From assembly GCA_021324395.1 (NCBI GenBank), contig JAJPJG010000055.1:1-64000 (forward strand): a DNA stretch of 64,000 nucleotides, written 5' to 3'. The notes under the pieces are model-generated. The model did not search any database and was not told the origin of the DNA. It saw only the letters and a list, made by a program, of their open reading frames with translations. The DNA is from Spartobacteria bacterium. GTDB taxonomy: Bacteria > Verrucomicrobiota > Verrucomicrobiia > Chthoniobacterales > Chthoniobacteraceae. Shown here in pieces: positions 44,417 to 52,892 of the stretch. The position numbers and the translations under genes were made by a program. The first letter of the stretch is position 1. Every line of letters starts with the position of its first letter.

Positions 44417-45589
44417 CGCTTTGCCGAGCGCGGGCGCCATTCCATCGCGTAAAAAAAGCCGCTCGTGTTCCTCCAGCATGTAACGGTCGGTCATGCCCGA
44501 CAAATAATCGCAAACGGTCCGATGCAAGCCGTCCTTCGCGATGCGCCGCGATGTCGCGAGGCCGAGCAGCTTCGGGTTTTGAATATAAGCGTCAAACACG
44601 TTGCGCAACATTGTGCAGGCGCGCTGATTCGCCCCGGCGACGCGCGGATGGTAATACAAATTTTGATACAGAAACTTCCGCAGCTTGCGATTCGCCTGGA
44701 GCAGTCGATGGCTGTAACGAATGAGCGGCTTCCGTTGCCGGCGCACGGCGTCAACGCTTTTCGCGCCCGACTCGTCGATCAATTCCGCGCTCGTCGTAAT
44801 CACGTCGTGAACCTGCCTGTCGATGATGCAGCGAATCACATAAGTCGTCAGCTCGCGGCCTTTGAGTTTCGGAAAATCTTTGCGCACCTGCTCGTAGCTT
44901 TCCTGCCAGACTTCGAGCTCACCGAGTTGTTTTGGATTGATTAAATCGAAATCCAGACCGTCATCCAGGTCGTGCGAGTAATACGTGATTTCGTCCGCCA
45001 GATTCGCGATTTGCGCTTCGAGTGACGGGCTCGTGTATTTTTCGCCGCTCTTGCGCTTCGGCGGCGGGTCATAAAATTTCTCGTGCTTTTTTAATCCTTC
45101 AATCACCTCGAACGACAAATTCAATCCCGCGAATTTAGGATACTTCGCCTCGATAACCTCGACGATTCGCAAGCTCTGCACGTTGTGCTCAAAGCCTCCG
45201 TGCCCGTGCATCAGCTTGTTCAGTTCCTCCTCGCCCGAGTGCCCGAAAGGCGCGTGCCCGAGATCGTGCGCGAGCGCGATTGCCTCTGCGAGATCTTCGT
45301 TGAGCGCGAGTGCGCGCGCGATGGTGCGCGAGATCGACGCGACTTCGATTGTATGCGTCAGCCGTGTGCGCAGATGATCGCCCGTGCCGTTTAGAAAAAC
45401 CTGCGTCTTGTATTCGAGACGGCGAAATGCGCGCGAATGGATGATGCGCGCCCTGTCGCGCTGATACTCGGTGCGGAATGGATGCTGCGGCTCGGAGTGC
45501 TTGCGTCCGGCAGAATCGGCCGATTTCTGCGCGTAAGGCGCGAGGATCGCCTGCTCCTGTTGCTCCAGTTCTTTGCGCGTTTTTAGCAT
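44387..45589 (-). CDS. dgt: dGTP triphosphohydrolase-like protein (HD superfamily)
   Basis: The 400-residue protein cuts dNTPs to nucleoside plus triphosphate. It has the HD-domain ligands in order: RTRLTHTIEVASISRTIARA (His), AEAIALAHDLGHAPFGHSG (HD pair) and ADEITYYSHDLDDGLDF (Asp). FRRLEYKTQVFLNGTGDHLR and a long helical C-terminal region follow the family, and the length is standard for the 400-residue class. Its C-terminus overlaps the lipB end on the opposite strand. Confidence 0.95.
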   Translation of the reverse strand: MLKTRKELEQQEQAILAPYAQKSADSAGRKHSEPQHPFRTEYQRDRARIIHSRAFRRLEYKTQVFLNGTGDHLRTRLTHTIEVASISRTIARALALNEDLAEAIALAHDLGHAPFGHSGEEELNKLMHGHGGFEHNVQSLRIVEVIEAKYPKFAGLNLSFEVIEGLKKHEKFYDPPPKRKSGEKYTSPSLEAQIANLADEITYYSHDLDDGLDFDLINPKQLGELEVWQESYEQVRKDFPKLKGRELTTYVIRCIIDRQVHDVITTSAELIDESGAKSVDAVRRQRKPLIRYSHRLLQANRKLRKFLYQNLYYHPRVAGANQRACTMLRNVFDAYIQNPKLLGLATSRRIAKDGLHRTVCDYLSGMTDRYMLEEHERLFLRDGMAPALGKASLRLSRIKE

Positions 45590-45598
45590 TGCGAACTT

Positions 45599-45913
45599 TT
45601 AAACATCATTTTTATCCCGAGCGCGAAAGATTTCCTCTTTTAGCCTCCGGCGCTCGCGCAGCGCCATCGCGCGCACCGCGAGCATGTCGAAAATTGCGAG
45701 TAACACAGCGCACAAAGTCAGCCACGCGCACACGGCCCAGTAAATCACGAATGCAAACGGATGCTCCGCGAGCAGGCCGCTCAAAAATGTCGCACCGCAA
45801 AACAACAGCACGAGAGCAATCATGACCATGACGAACATTGTCATCCGCCGCGTGCGCTGGCTGCGAATGAGTCCGCGCGTGATGGCGATGACGAGACGTG
45901 CGGAATGTTGCAT
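45599..45913 (-). CDS. Small membrane protein, two spans
   Basis: From the ATG giving MQHSARLVIAITRGLIRSQR the product has 104 residues: a basic amphipathic start, two hydrophobic spans (about 25-45 and 50-75: VMVMIALVLLFCGATFLSG, FVIYWAVCAWLTLCAVLLAI) and a charged tail (MALRERRRLKEEIFRARDK). A longer frame extends upstream but overlaps the divergent phosphatase gene. It lies nine bases downstream from... the dgt start region, divergent from the phosphatase. Family unknown. Confidence 0.65.
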   Translation of the reverse strand: MQHSARLVIAITRGLIRSQRTRRMTMFVMVMIALVLLFCGATFLSGLLAEHPFAFVIYWAVCAWLTLCAVLLAIFDMLAVRAMALRERRRLKEEIFRARDKNDV

Positions 45914-46024
45914 GTGTTTTAATTTCGCGCGGCAGCCGTGAACGGCGCGGATTTCATCGCGCATTTCGACGCGGGTGGCGAGCAGACATTTGCCATCGCG
46001 AAACGGAACTGTTAGCCAACAATA

Positions 46025-46705
46025 ATGCCGCAAGACACGACCCGCATTTTTCTCATCCGCCACGGCGCAACCACTCTCACGGCTGAAGATCGCTTCGCCG
46101 GCGCGACCGATGTTCCGCTTTCCGACGAAGGCCGCGAACAGGCACGCCGACTCGCCGCGCGCTTGAGCGGAGAGCCTGTCGTCGCGGTTTATGCCTCGCC
46201 GCTCGGACGCACGGTCGAGACGGCGCAAATCCTGGCCACCCCGCACAAACTCGACGTGCAGACGCGCGATGGGTTGCGCGAAATCTCACACGGGCGTTGG
46301 GAGCAAATGACGCGGCAGGAAGTCGAGCGCACATTTCCGTATGAATCGGCGGCGTGGGAAAAAGATCCTTACACGTTCGCGCCGGTTGGCGGCGAAAGCG
46401 GTCTCGCCGTGACGGCGCGCGCGCTGCCGGCTTTAATCGAGCTCGTTCGCGAGCATCCGGGCGATAACATTGTTGTCGTCTCACACAAGGCAACGATCCG
46501 TTTGCTGCTGAGTTCACTACTCGGATTCGATCCGCGCCGTTACCGGGACAACCTCGATCAAAGCCCCGCCGCGTTAAACATCATCGACTTCCGCGACCCG
46601 GTTCGCGCCCGGTTAACGTTATTTAACGATACGTCACACTACTCGGAAATTGGGCAGGCGATTCCCGCGATGCCGACAGCGCGATTGTCGAAGTGGTGGG
46701 AGTAG
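46025..46705 (+). CDS. Histidine-phosphatase (phosphoglycerate mutase-like) family protein
   Basis: The 226-residue protein has the family RHG motif (RIFLIRHGATTLTAEDRFAG, catalytic His near 12), then VPLSDEGREQARRLAARL, YASPLGRTVETAQIL, an acid in LREISHGRWEQMTRQEVERT and the second catalytic His in NIVVVSHKATIRLLLSSLLG. Members include phosphoglycerate mutases, alpha-ribazole and other sugar phosphatases. The residue pattern suggests a small-molecule phosphatase. The alpha-ribazole phosphatase possibility (a B12-pathway enzyme) is worth a note given the likely riboswitch operon nearby, but the sequence does not decide it. Confidence 0.92.
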   Translation: MPQDTTRIFLIRHGATTLTAEDRFAGATDVPLSDEGREQARRLAARLSGEPVVAVYASPLGRTVETAQILATPHKLDVQTRDGLREISHGRWEQMTRQEVERTFPYESAAWEKDPYTFAPVGGESGLAVTARALPALIELVREHPGDNIVVVSHKATIRLLLSSLLGFDPRRYRDNLDQSPAALNIIDFRDPVRARLTLFNDTSHYSEIGQAIPAMPTARLSKWWE

Positions 46706-46709
46706 CGCG

Positions 46710-47810
46710 CTACTTTTTGCTCAGCTTCCAAAAGAGATAGCTGCCGAGTCCGATGAAGATGATGTTCGGCATCCAGATCAAAATTTCCGGATGCGCCTTC
46801 GGGTTGTTGTGAACCCAGTCGGCGGCCTGAATGAAAAAGAAGTAAACGAATGCGACGATGAGGCTGAAAAGAAAGCCGATCGAAGTTTCCTTGCGATGCG
46901 CAGTGATCGCGAGCGGCACACCGATTAGCGCAAAGGCAAATGACGCGAGTGCGAACGAAAAACGTTTGTTCACTTCGGTGCGCGCAGCCGTTTGATCGTG
47001 CGCATTTTTTGTTTTTACGAGTTCCGAAAGCGTCATCTGGCTCAATCCGCGGCGACGCTGATTTTTTTCGTAAAGCTCTTTCAGCGAAATCGGCAGATCG
47101 ACTTTGTCCATCGTGATGCCCTGGCGCACCTTCATCAGGTTGTTCGGTTCGGCGCTGTCGTGCTGCTCGTAGCGCGCATCGGTAAGGTGCAAAAGAATCT
47201 GCTGTTTTCCCTCGAGATCGGCCTGCAGCTGGCCGCGACGGGCATGCACGACAGAAAGCGGATCATCTTTATCGTTGAGGTCATACATCAAAATGTCCTG
47301 CAACTCGGTGCCTTCCTTTTTTTCGACGTATATTTTCTTGCCGGGAAATTCATCGATCACCTGGTCGCTGCCGAACATCGCAATCGGATTGCTCGTCGCG
47401 ATGTGGAAAAGCGCGCTCTTCATTTGTTCCTGCGCGCGCGGCGCGACGTCCACATTAATCCAAAGACAAATGCCGCATGACACCAGCGCGAGCGCGAACA
47501 CGGCCAGACACACGCGCGGCACGCTAATGCCATTCGCGCGCAACGCGATCAGCTCGTTTTCCGCCGACATTTTGCCGAAGACCAGCAGCACTGCGGTGAG
47601 AAATCCCCACGGAATCGTGAACGTGAGCGAAAACGGCAAAATGTAGCCGATGAATGCGAGGATGTATTCGAGCGGCACGTCGTGATTCACGAGCAGGTCG
47701 AGCAACTGCTTGAACACATTGCCGAGCACCAGCACAAGGCTCAGCACCGCGATCGCGAACGTCGCGGTGAGGAGGATTTCTTTGCCGACGTAGCGGTCGA
47801 TGAGCTTCAT
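46710..47810 (-). CDS. LptF/LptG-type LPS-export permease
   Basis: The 366-residue protein has the YjgP/YjgQ layout: three N-terminal spans (with EILLTATFAIAVLSLVLVLG and LTFTIPWGFLTAVLLVFGKM), a periplasmic beta-jellyroll-like domain (about 125-255) and three C-terminal spans (FALASFAFALIGVPLAITAH and others). It is the membrane half of the LPS-export ABC transporter LptB2FG. The conserved SAENELIALRANGISVPRV loop matches. The 54-base gap from the OprB gene allows cotranscription with the operon upstream, but that operon's theme is unrelated. Confidence 0.92.
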   Translation of the reverse strand: MKLIDRYVGKEILLTATFAIAVLSLVLVLGNVFKQLLDLLVNHDVPLEYILAFIGYILPFSLTFTIPWGFLTAVLLVFGKMSAENELIALRANGISVPRVCLAVFALALVSCGICLWINVDVAPRAQEQMKSALFHIATSNPIAMFGSDQVIDEFPGKKIYVEKKEGTELQDILMYDLNDKDDPLSVVHARRGQLQADLEGKQQILLHLTDARYEQHDSAEPNNLMKVRQGITMDKVDLPISLKELYEKNQRRRGLSQMTLSELVKTKNAHDQTAARTEVNKRFSFALASFAFALIGVPLAITAHRKETSIGFLFSLIVAFVYFFFIQAADWVHNNPKAHPEILIWMPNIIFIGLGSYLFWKLSKK

Positions 47811-47864
47811 GCGAACTGAAACTTCTCGTGTGAATGGAAGGCGATTGCAAGCCTTCGCGCCGCA

Positions 47865-49028
47865 TCAATACCACAGCACAAAGCGCAGTCCGGCAATGAT
47901 GGCATCGGCTGCGCGCGTTGTCCCGCCGGGATTCCAGACGTATTGAAAATCCGGCTGAATGCGCAGGTGATGTGCGATTTCGGCGGACTGGTAAGTCAGT
48001 TCGAGGATCGTCTCGTGATGCGCCGGAACGCCGTTCTTAGCCGGAAACTCATCGCTCATTTTTGTATAATTCGCGCCGAGGCCGAGCGTGTCACCTTGGT
48101 AAAAAAGGCCCGTGTAAACTCCACCGGTTTCGAGATACCACGTTGCGATGTTACGATTATCGGGCGCAACGCTTGCGCGCGAAAAAACCGTCACGCCACG
48201 ATTCCCCGTTCCGGTGCGCAGCACTTGTCCTTCCGCGCTAAAATACGCACCGTAGTTGCCGTGACGATGAACCGTTGCATCGCGAATGTCCGGAAACTCC
48301 GCGCTGTCATAGTAACCGCCGAGTTTAACAACCGCGCGACGCACTTTGTCCGCATCTTCAGGCGTGCGCCAGTTGATTTCGCCGAGGAAAAGAGCGCCGT
48401 CCTGTGCGCTCAAACCAAAGCGGAGCCCGTGTTTGTTGTTGCGCAGTTCCTCGCCGGCATTGCCGCTGAAAGCGCCTGCGCGCAGAATCCACGTGTCGCG
48501 ATCGATCTCGACGCGCACGCCCGGCGCGGTGAGCGGATACGTCGGAAACGTGCTGACCTGTCCGATCGTCGCCGGTTCACCGAAGCAGCTATTGATGAAA
48601 ACTCCGCCGGCTTCACTAACGAAAAACTCCGTGTCGAAGGCGAGCTTGCCCGCACGAACCGAGACGCCGTCGTTTTTGCCGCCGAAATCTTTTTCGATCC
48701 AGACTTCGTTCAGCCGAAGCGTGTCGTAAGCGTCTATGTTGCTGGCGACGTTAAAATCGTGAACGTAATTTTGCGTGAGACTCTCGCCGTGCGGATAAAG
48801 CGCGCTGGCAAACAGCGTTGTTTCGCGAAAGCCGGCGAGTTTTTCCAAGTCGAGCGTCAGCCGCGCATCGAGCAAGCCTTCGTAAATCGCGCCGCGCCGA
48901 AAACCGCCGCCAAGATTTCCGAAAACTTCGCCGGTGTAGATCAACTCCGGCTTTACCGCACCGGCAGTTTGCGCGCGGGCGTTCGCGATCAGCGCGATTA
49001 AAAAAACGAGCGCAGCCGCGCGAATCAC
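47865..49028 (-). CDS. OprB-type carbohydrate-selective porin
   Basis: The 387-residue protein has a signal peptide (ALVFLIALIANARA), then an OprB porin barrel: LDLEKLAGFRETTLFASALY, LRLNEVWIEKDF, RAGKLAFDTEFFVSEAGGVF, an alternating-strand body, TVFSRASVAPDNRNIATWYL, and a C-terminal strand ending in aromatic residues (AGLRFVLWY), as outer-membrane barrels do. The start is GTG overlapping the upstream stop (GTGA). OprB porins pass sugars; in this operon the cargo may differ. It is the fifth gene behind the probable B12 riboswitch. Confidence 0.9.
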   Translation of the reverse strand: MIRAAALVFLIALIANARAQTAGAVKPELIYTGEVFGNLGGGFRRGAIYEGLLDARLTLDLEKLAGFRETTLFASALYPHGESLTQNYVHDFNVASNIDAYDTLRLNEVWIEKDFGGKNDGVSVRAGKLAFDTEFFVSEAGGVFINSCFGEPATIGQVSTFPTYPLTAPGVRVEIDRDTWILRAGAFSGNAGEELRNNKHGLRFGLSAQDGALFLGEINWRTPEDADKVRRAVVKLGGYYDSAEFPDIRDATVHRHGNYGAYFSAEGQVLRTGTGNRGVTVFSRASVAPDNRNIATWYLETGGVYTGLFYQGDTLGLGANYTKMSDEFPAKNGVPAHHETILELTYQSAEIAHHLRIQPDFQYVWNPGGTTRAADAIIAGLRFVLWY

Positions 49029-49630
49029 GCAATCCGTGTTGCGGAAAGTGGCGCAGTTTCCGTTGCGTGACGTTCGCGCGTAATGGCGAGACAGCCGAGA
49101 AATAGCGCGGTGAAAACGAGATCGCTCACAAACGTGTTACGGAAAAACATCCACGTCGGCGGGAAGCCCGGTTGTCCGGTCGTCAGCGCCTGCACGAGAC
49201 CGGCGAAATTTTTAGCGTAAGCCGGATTGCTGAACCATGACGCAGTGTCTGTGCCGATGTAAAACAACAGCGAGCTGACAATGCTGCCACCGAGAACAAG
49301 CGAAAAACGCGGACGCGCGCGCAGCATCAACCCGATACCGCCTGCAATCGCAAGCGCTGCGTAACGCGGCAACATTTCGCTGCGGAGCAAATCAACGCCG
49401 TAGTGTGCGTTCAGCACGAGATCGGAAACAAACAACGCGGCTAGCGGCAACAACAGCGCCGCGCGTTTCGGAAAATAAATCGCTCCGCAAAGAGCAATGG
49501 CAGTCAGCGGCGCAAAATTCGGCAGCCAGTTCGTGTCGCCGCTGTAAGCAGTGACGATACGCCACGCAATGGCAACGGCGAACAGCGCGGCGATCGCGAT
49601 TTTTTCGAAAGCGGAGGAGTGGGTTTTCAT
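49025..49630 (-). CDS. DUF6580 small membrane protein (ECF S-component-like)
   Basis: From MKTHSSAFEKIAIAALFAVA the protein has 201 residues and about six spans. DUF6580 members start with this pattern and have FAPLTAIALCGAIYFPKRAA, LPLAALFVSDLVLNAHYG, GTDTASWFSNPAYAKNFAGL and FFRNTFVSDLVFTALFLG. The size, six spans and Asn/Asp positions resemble vitamin-binding S-components of ECF transporters, though no ECF module is present. Overlap with the OprB start (GTGA) and position behind a likely cobalamin riboswitch make a B12 or B12-precursor transport role plausible. That role is inference. Confidence 0.85.
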   Translation of the reverse strand: MKTHSSAFEKIAIAALFAVAIAWRIVTAYSGDTNWLPNFAPLTAIALCGAIYFPKRAALLLPLAALFVSDLVLNAHYGVDLLRSEMLPRYAALAIAGGIGLMLRARPRFSLVLGGSIVSSLLFYIGTDTASWFSNPAYAKNFAGLVQALTTGQPGFPPTWMFFRNTFVSDLVFTALFLGCLAITRERHATETAPLSATRIA

Positions 49631-49720
49631 GATCTGGATTTGTTTTAGTGGAAAACGATGGCGCTGACCATCCAAGAAATGCGTCGGATTTTGTGAGTGC
49701 TTGACCTTGGTTTGCGCGCG

Positions 49721-50446
49721 TCATTGCAAATACTGCATGCTGCCCTTCGGCGTGATGCGGCCGACATTTGCGGTCGGCAAACGCGTGTCAACCGTGCCGG
49801 GAAATGGCACGAATTTTTCCACGTGTCCGTCCAGGAAAAGAATGTTCGCCGCGTTTCCGTGGCGGAAGTGGACGGTCTGGTATTGGTTCTCGATCATGTA
49901 AAATTCCTCGATCATCGGATTCTTCGCGGAGGCCGGCGCCTGGAACGTGTTCACCTGCGCGCAGTCGCCAAACAACAAAACCTGCGACAACGAACCGAGG
50001 TTCGCGACTTTTCGCCCTGACAAAAATGTGTTGTAGCCGTAGCCGTAGCTCGCGCCTTTGAACTTCGGTTTCCAGATCGCTTCATTGTAAGGAAATGCCG
50101 GGCAGACGACGATGCCGCCGACTTGCATGATGTAGGGATAGAGCGGCCCTTTCGTCTCATCGAGTGTGCGGCTGCCTTCCGGCCCGCCGACGCTGCCCCA
50201 CGGCTCGAGACCAAAATACCAGAGTTTTCCGTCCGTGGTGTTTTCGGAGTAATTGAAAAACGTCTGGCTATGGTCGCTGAGGTAAAGCTGTGTGGCGACA
50301 CCGAGCTGGCGCAGGCTGTTTGCACACAACGCGTATTGGCCGGTGCTGCGAACGATGCCGACGGTGCTCATCGCAAGGGTCGCAAGCACGGCGACGACAG
50401 CCATCGCCGTGAGTAACTCGACCAGCGTGAACGCAGCGCGTTTCAT
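49721..50446 (-). CDS. Prepilin-type protein with N-terminal methylation motif
   Basis: The 241-residue protein begins MKRAAFTLVELLTAMAVVAV: a type-IV prepilin cleavage/methylation motif (Phe at +1, Glu at +5) with a hydrophobic helix. The rest is the pseudopilin-like 'H-x9-DG' class common in Planctomycetes and Verrucomicrobia, with HFRHGNAANILFLDGHVEKF near the C-terminus. It should be cleaved by a prepilin peptidase and sit in the membrane or in a pseudopilus. The ATG overlaps the stop of the upstream PEP-CTERM gene (ATGA), so it belongs to that operon. No other pilus genes are here. Confidence 0.9.
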   Translation of the reverse strand: MKRAAFTLVELLTAMAVVAVLATLAMSTVGIVRSTGQYALCANSLRQLGVATQLYLSDHSQTFFNYSENTTDGKLWYFGLEPWGSVGGPEGSRTLDETKGPLYPYIMQVGGIVVCPAFPYNEAIWKPKFKGASYGYGYNTFLSGRKVANLGSLSQVLLFGDCAQVNTFQAPASAKNPMIEEFYMIENQYQTVHFRHGNAANILFLDGHVEKFVPFPGTVDTRLPTANVGRITPKGSMQYLQ

Positions 50447-51198
50447 CGCTTGCGATAATATAGCGCCAGCGCCCCGCCGGCTATCGCAAGCAGCGCCAGC
50501 GTTTGCGGCTCGGGAACCGGCGTGACATCGGCGACGGCATCGATTTCGCCAGTCACGGTCGAGCTGGTATTTACGATTTTGACGTAGGAAATGTCGGATA
50601 GTAATACAGCATCGCCATTCCCGTCGCGCGCCCAATCGATATCGAACGGCGTGCCGCCTGCGGAACCGGCGTAAAGCCCGAGCGCGTCGGCGGTGGTCTT
50701 GCCGGTAAAATCGGCGAGCGTCAGCGCGGGATTCACCGGCAAAGTTGAGTCGCCGCTCCCCTGCGTCGGAAACAAATCATCCGCACCGCGCGTGGTCGCG
50801 AGCTGGTAATACGTGATGTTGTCACGGCTCACCCAGATCGTTTGCACCGGCTCGGTGAACGCACCGTTAATCGTGCCGCCGGATGTTGTGAAGAAACTGT
50901 TTCCGAAAATGATGAAATCGACCCCGAACGGATTCAGCGGATCGTTTGCAATCGCTTCGTTGAAACCGAGCACGAGAACGCCGCCGAGGCCGAGGCTGAC
51001 GACTTGCGTGTTCGAAAATGCGGGCGCTGTGATGCCGGCGGTCGCTGTCGGTGCGCCGAGTGCGGCCTGCGCATTCGCGAACGATGCCGACGCGCCGGTG
51101 CCCTGCGTGAAACTCACGACGGTATCGGCCCACGGATCAGCGGCGTTCGCATCGAGCGCGCAGACGCAGAGCGCCGCCGCGAGTGCGATGCGTTTCAT
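50443..51198 (-). CDS. PEP-CTERM surface protein
   Basis: The 251-residue protein has a signal peptide (MKRIALAAALCVCALDANA), a beta-rich middle (VVSFTQGTGASASFANAQAA, VVSLGLGGVLVLGFNEAI, FGVDFIIFGNSFFTTSG, TIWVSRDNITYYQLA) and a C-terminal PEP-CTERM tail (VPEPQTLALLAIAGGALALY, then RKR). The middle resembles, as I read it, the 'cell surface protein' family of Bacteroidota B12 loci (VVEY-PG pattern, GG-V-LGF, DF-I-GN-F, VS-D---WY-L), but this is a motif impression, not an alignment. It overlaps the genes on both sides by four bases. Confidence 0.85.
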   Translation of the reverse strand: MKRIALAAALCVCALDANAADPWADTVVSFTQGTGASASFANAQAALGAPTATAGITAPAFSNTQVVSLGLGGVLVLGFNEAIANDPLNPFGVDFIIFGNSFFTTSGGTINGAFTEPVQTIWVSRDNITYYQLATTRGADDLFPTQGSGDSTLPVNPALTLADFTGKTTADALGLYAGSAGGTPFDIDWARDGNGDAVLLSDISYVKIVNTSSTVTGEIDAVADVTPVPEPQTLALLAIAGGALALYYRKR

Positions 51199-52217
51199 TT
51201 TTTCCGTGAGGTAAAACGCGCCGCCAACGCTGCGAATGCGATGCCGACGAATGCGAGCGTCGAAGGCTCGGGCACGGCTTGCACGCGATAGACGCTGCTC
51301 GGGCCGCTCAGGAAATCAGACGTCACCGCGACGTAGAGGCTGCCGTTCTGCGCATCGGCTGCGCCGAAAAACGGGCCGTTGTCAGTCTGGCCGACTGCAC
51401 TGCCCGATGCGGTGTTGCTCAAATCGAAACTGGTCGCAGTCGAAGGCGCGCCGAACGGGCTGTTCAACGTGTAAAGATGATGATCGTCCGTGAGGCCGAG
51501 ATACGCGTTGCTATTGCTTCCGTTGAACGACGCCGACGCGTTCGCCATCGTCAGCGCGGTGCCGCTCGTGAGCGCCTGCTGCACTGCTGCGGCGCTGAAT
51601 TTAAAAATGCCGCCGGAGAGCCCGAAGTTCGTCGCGCCGTAAAAAAGATCGCCCGCCGAGTCGAACGCGATCGGCCCCGAATAATCGCCGCCGGTATCCA
51701 GCAAGATGCTGGTCGCGCCGCTGCTCAGATCGAACTTGTAAACTTTGTTCTCCGGCGTGAATCCGCCCGGATTTGCCGACAGAAACGCGGTGCTGCCGGA
51801 AAATGCCAGATCGTAGTTACCGTTGATCGTGGCGATCAGATGCGACAACGAGCCATCGGTGCCGATGCTGCGGATCGTGCCGTTGGAATTTTCGCCGAAG
51901 TAAACCGTCGTGCCGGAAACGCGCACGAACGAACCGGAAATGCCGCCGGCACCGTAACTGAATAGCTCGGTTTCATCGCTGAAACTGCTCGCCATCGTCC
52001 TCTCGAAAAGCCGCGTATCGGACGTGCCGCCGAAATTGCCCGATTCGATGTAGAAGAGGTTGCCGGAGGAATCCGCGCCGACGCCGGAAATGCTGAAGCC
52101 GGAACCGGTGCTGAAAAGCAGCGACGAATTGTAGCCGCTGTTGCTGTTGAACGATTGGGCGAAAACGCCCGTGGATGCGATCGCGACGAGCGCGACAGCC
52201 AGGATGGTTTTTTTCAT
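51195..52217 (-). CDS. PEP-CTERM surface protein, predicted beta-propeller
   Basis: From MKKTILAVALVAIASTGVFA (signal peptide, cut after VFA) the product has 340 residues. The body repeats beta-propeller-like blades of about 45 residues, each with a 'G-lfy' strand: SSGNLFYIESG, SGTTVYFGENSN, SGSTAFLSANPGG, SAGDLFYGATNF, DHHLYTLNSPFG and NGSLYVAVTSD. It ends in a PEP-CTERM tail (VPEPSTLAFVGIAFAALAAR, then SRKK). Such NHL/YncE-like propellers include BtuG, which catches B12 at the surface of Bacteroides. It is the first gene after the likely cobalamin riboswitch and overlaps the next gene by four bases. The longer frame upstream lies inside the riboswitch leader and is not used. Confidence 0.87.
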   Translation of the reverse strand: MKKTILAVALVAIASTGVFAQSFNSNSGYNSSLLFSTGSGFSISGVGADSSGNLFYIESGNFGGTSDTRLFERTMASSFSDETELFSYGAGGISGSFVRVSGTTVYFGENSNGTIRSIGTDGSLSHLIATINGNYDLAFSGSTAFLSANPGGFTPENKVYKFDLSSGATSILLDTGGDYSGPIAFDSAGDLFYGATNFGLSGGIFKFSAAAVQQALTSGTALTMANASASFNGSNSNAYLGLTDDHHLYTLNSPFGAPSTATSFDLSNTASGSAVGQTDNGPFFGAADAQNGSLYVAVTSDFLSGPSSVYRVQAVPEPSTLAFVGIAFAALAARFTSRKK

Positions 52218-52361
52218 TTGGTCTCTTATTGGGTTGGAGAGACCAGCGGCATAACCACGAGCGCGAAAACGCCGCGGCGATTTGTCTGATCCCTCATTCT
52301 TCTTTTTGCGAAGAAGTTTTTTCGAGCCGGCCCGCACACGCGGCGGCACGAATGAGAGCGG

Positions 52362-52545
52362 GCTGGGCAAATGTTCTGGCTCCTGGCATACGGCGGATCT
52401 TCGAAAAAATCCGCGCACCTTTTTCCCGCCTTCACCGCGAATGCGCGATTGGCCATTGGGAAATTGTATCCAGTTACAGCAGCGCAACTGCTCCCGGTTT
52501 ACACGGGATTTCTTGCGTCAGCTCACTTATTCAAATCGCAAAGAA
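52362..52545 (-). ncRNA. Probable cobalamin riboswitch
   Basis: Read on the minus strand, the leader contains the conserved parts of B12 riboswitches in order: ATCCCGTGTAAACCGGGA with its CCCG/CGGG stem, then GCAGTTGCGCTGCTGTAA (canonical CAGTCCCGCCACTGTAA type), then a GGTGAAGGCGGG block, a strong peripheral hairpin (GCGGAT/ATCCGC around TTTTTTCGA), and a B12-box-like GCCAGGAGCC. A GCCCGC/GCGGGC hairpin then follows before the PEP-CTERM gene and may be the expression platform. Order and spacing are convincing, though the B12 box is imperfect. Ends are approximate. The aptamer should repress the operon when cobalamin is plentiful. Confidence 0.75.
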
Positions 52546-52638
52546 CTGCGGCGTTGATAAACGGCGCAAAAACGCAACGCAAGATTTTTCGTTCACGCAT
52601 CCACGAGCCGGTCCCGATATTGAGTATGTCTGGATAGG

Positions 52639-52829
52639 AAACAAGCGCTCGCCGCAGGCGCGGCGGTCACCGGCTGCACGGTGCATTATGTCGATTCCGG
52701 CATGGACACCGGCGAAATCATCGCGCAACGCAAAGTGCCGATTCTTCCCGACGACACACCGGAAACCTTCCACACCCGCATCCAGGTCGCCTAGCGGAGG
52801 TGCTGGCTTCGTTAAGCGTGCGGGATTGA
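52639..52829 (+). pseudogene. purN: Degraded purN (phosphoribosylglycinamide formyltransferase) fragment
   Basis: The frame reads QALAAGAAVTGCTVHYVDSG, MDTGEIIAQRKVPILPDDTP, ETFHTRIQVA and then TAG. This is the C-terminal third of PurN, the glycinamide-ribonucleotide formyltransferase of purine synthesis (compare TGCTVHFVDEGVDTG and PETLAARI of the family). After the stop, EVLASLSVRD continues in another frame, as the end of PurN would after a deletion of about ten residues. The N-terminal two thirds, with the folate/catalytic site, are absent. A clear dead gene. Confidence 0.85.
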
Positions 52830-52892
52830 GACGAAATACTGCCATAAAATGGCGATCTTCCATTCAGCCGTGCGCGCAAGCACGCTGCACCA

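Noticed and set aside
52218..52487. Extended N-terminus for the propeller PEP-CTERM protein
   Set aside because: The upstream codons cover the riboswitch leader and lack a signal peptide, which appears only after the internal ATG.
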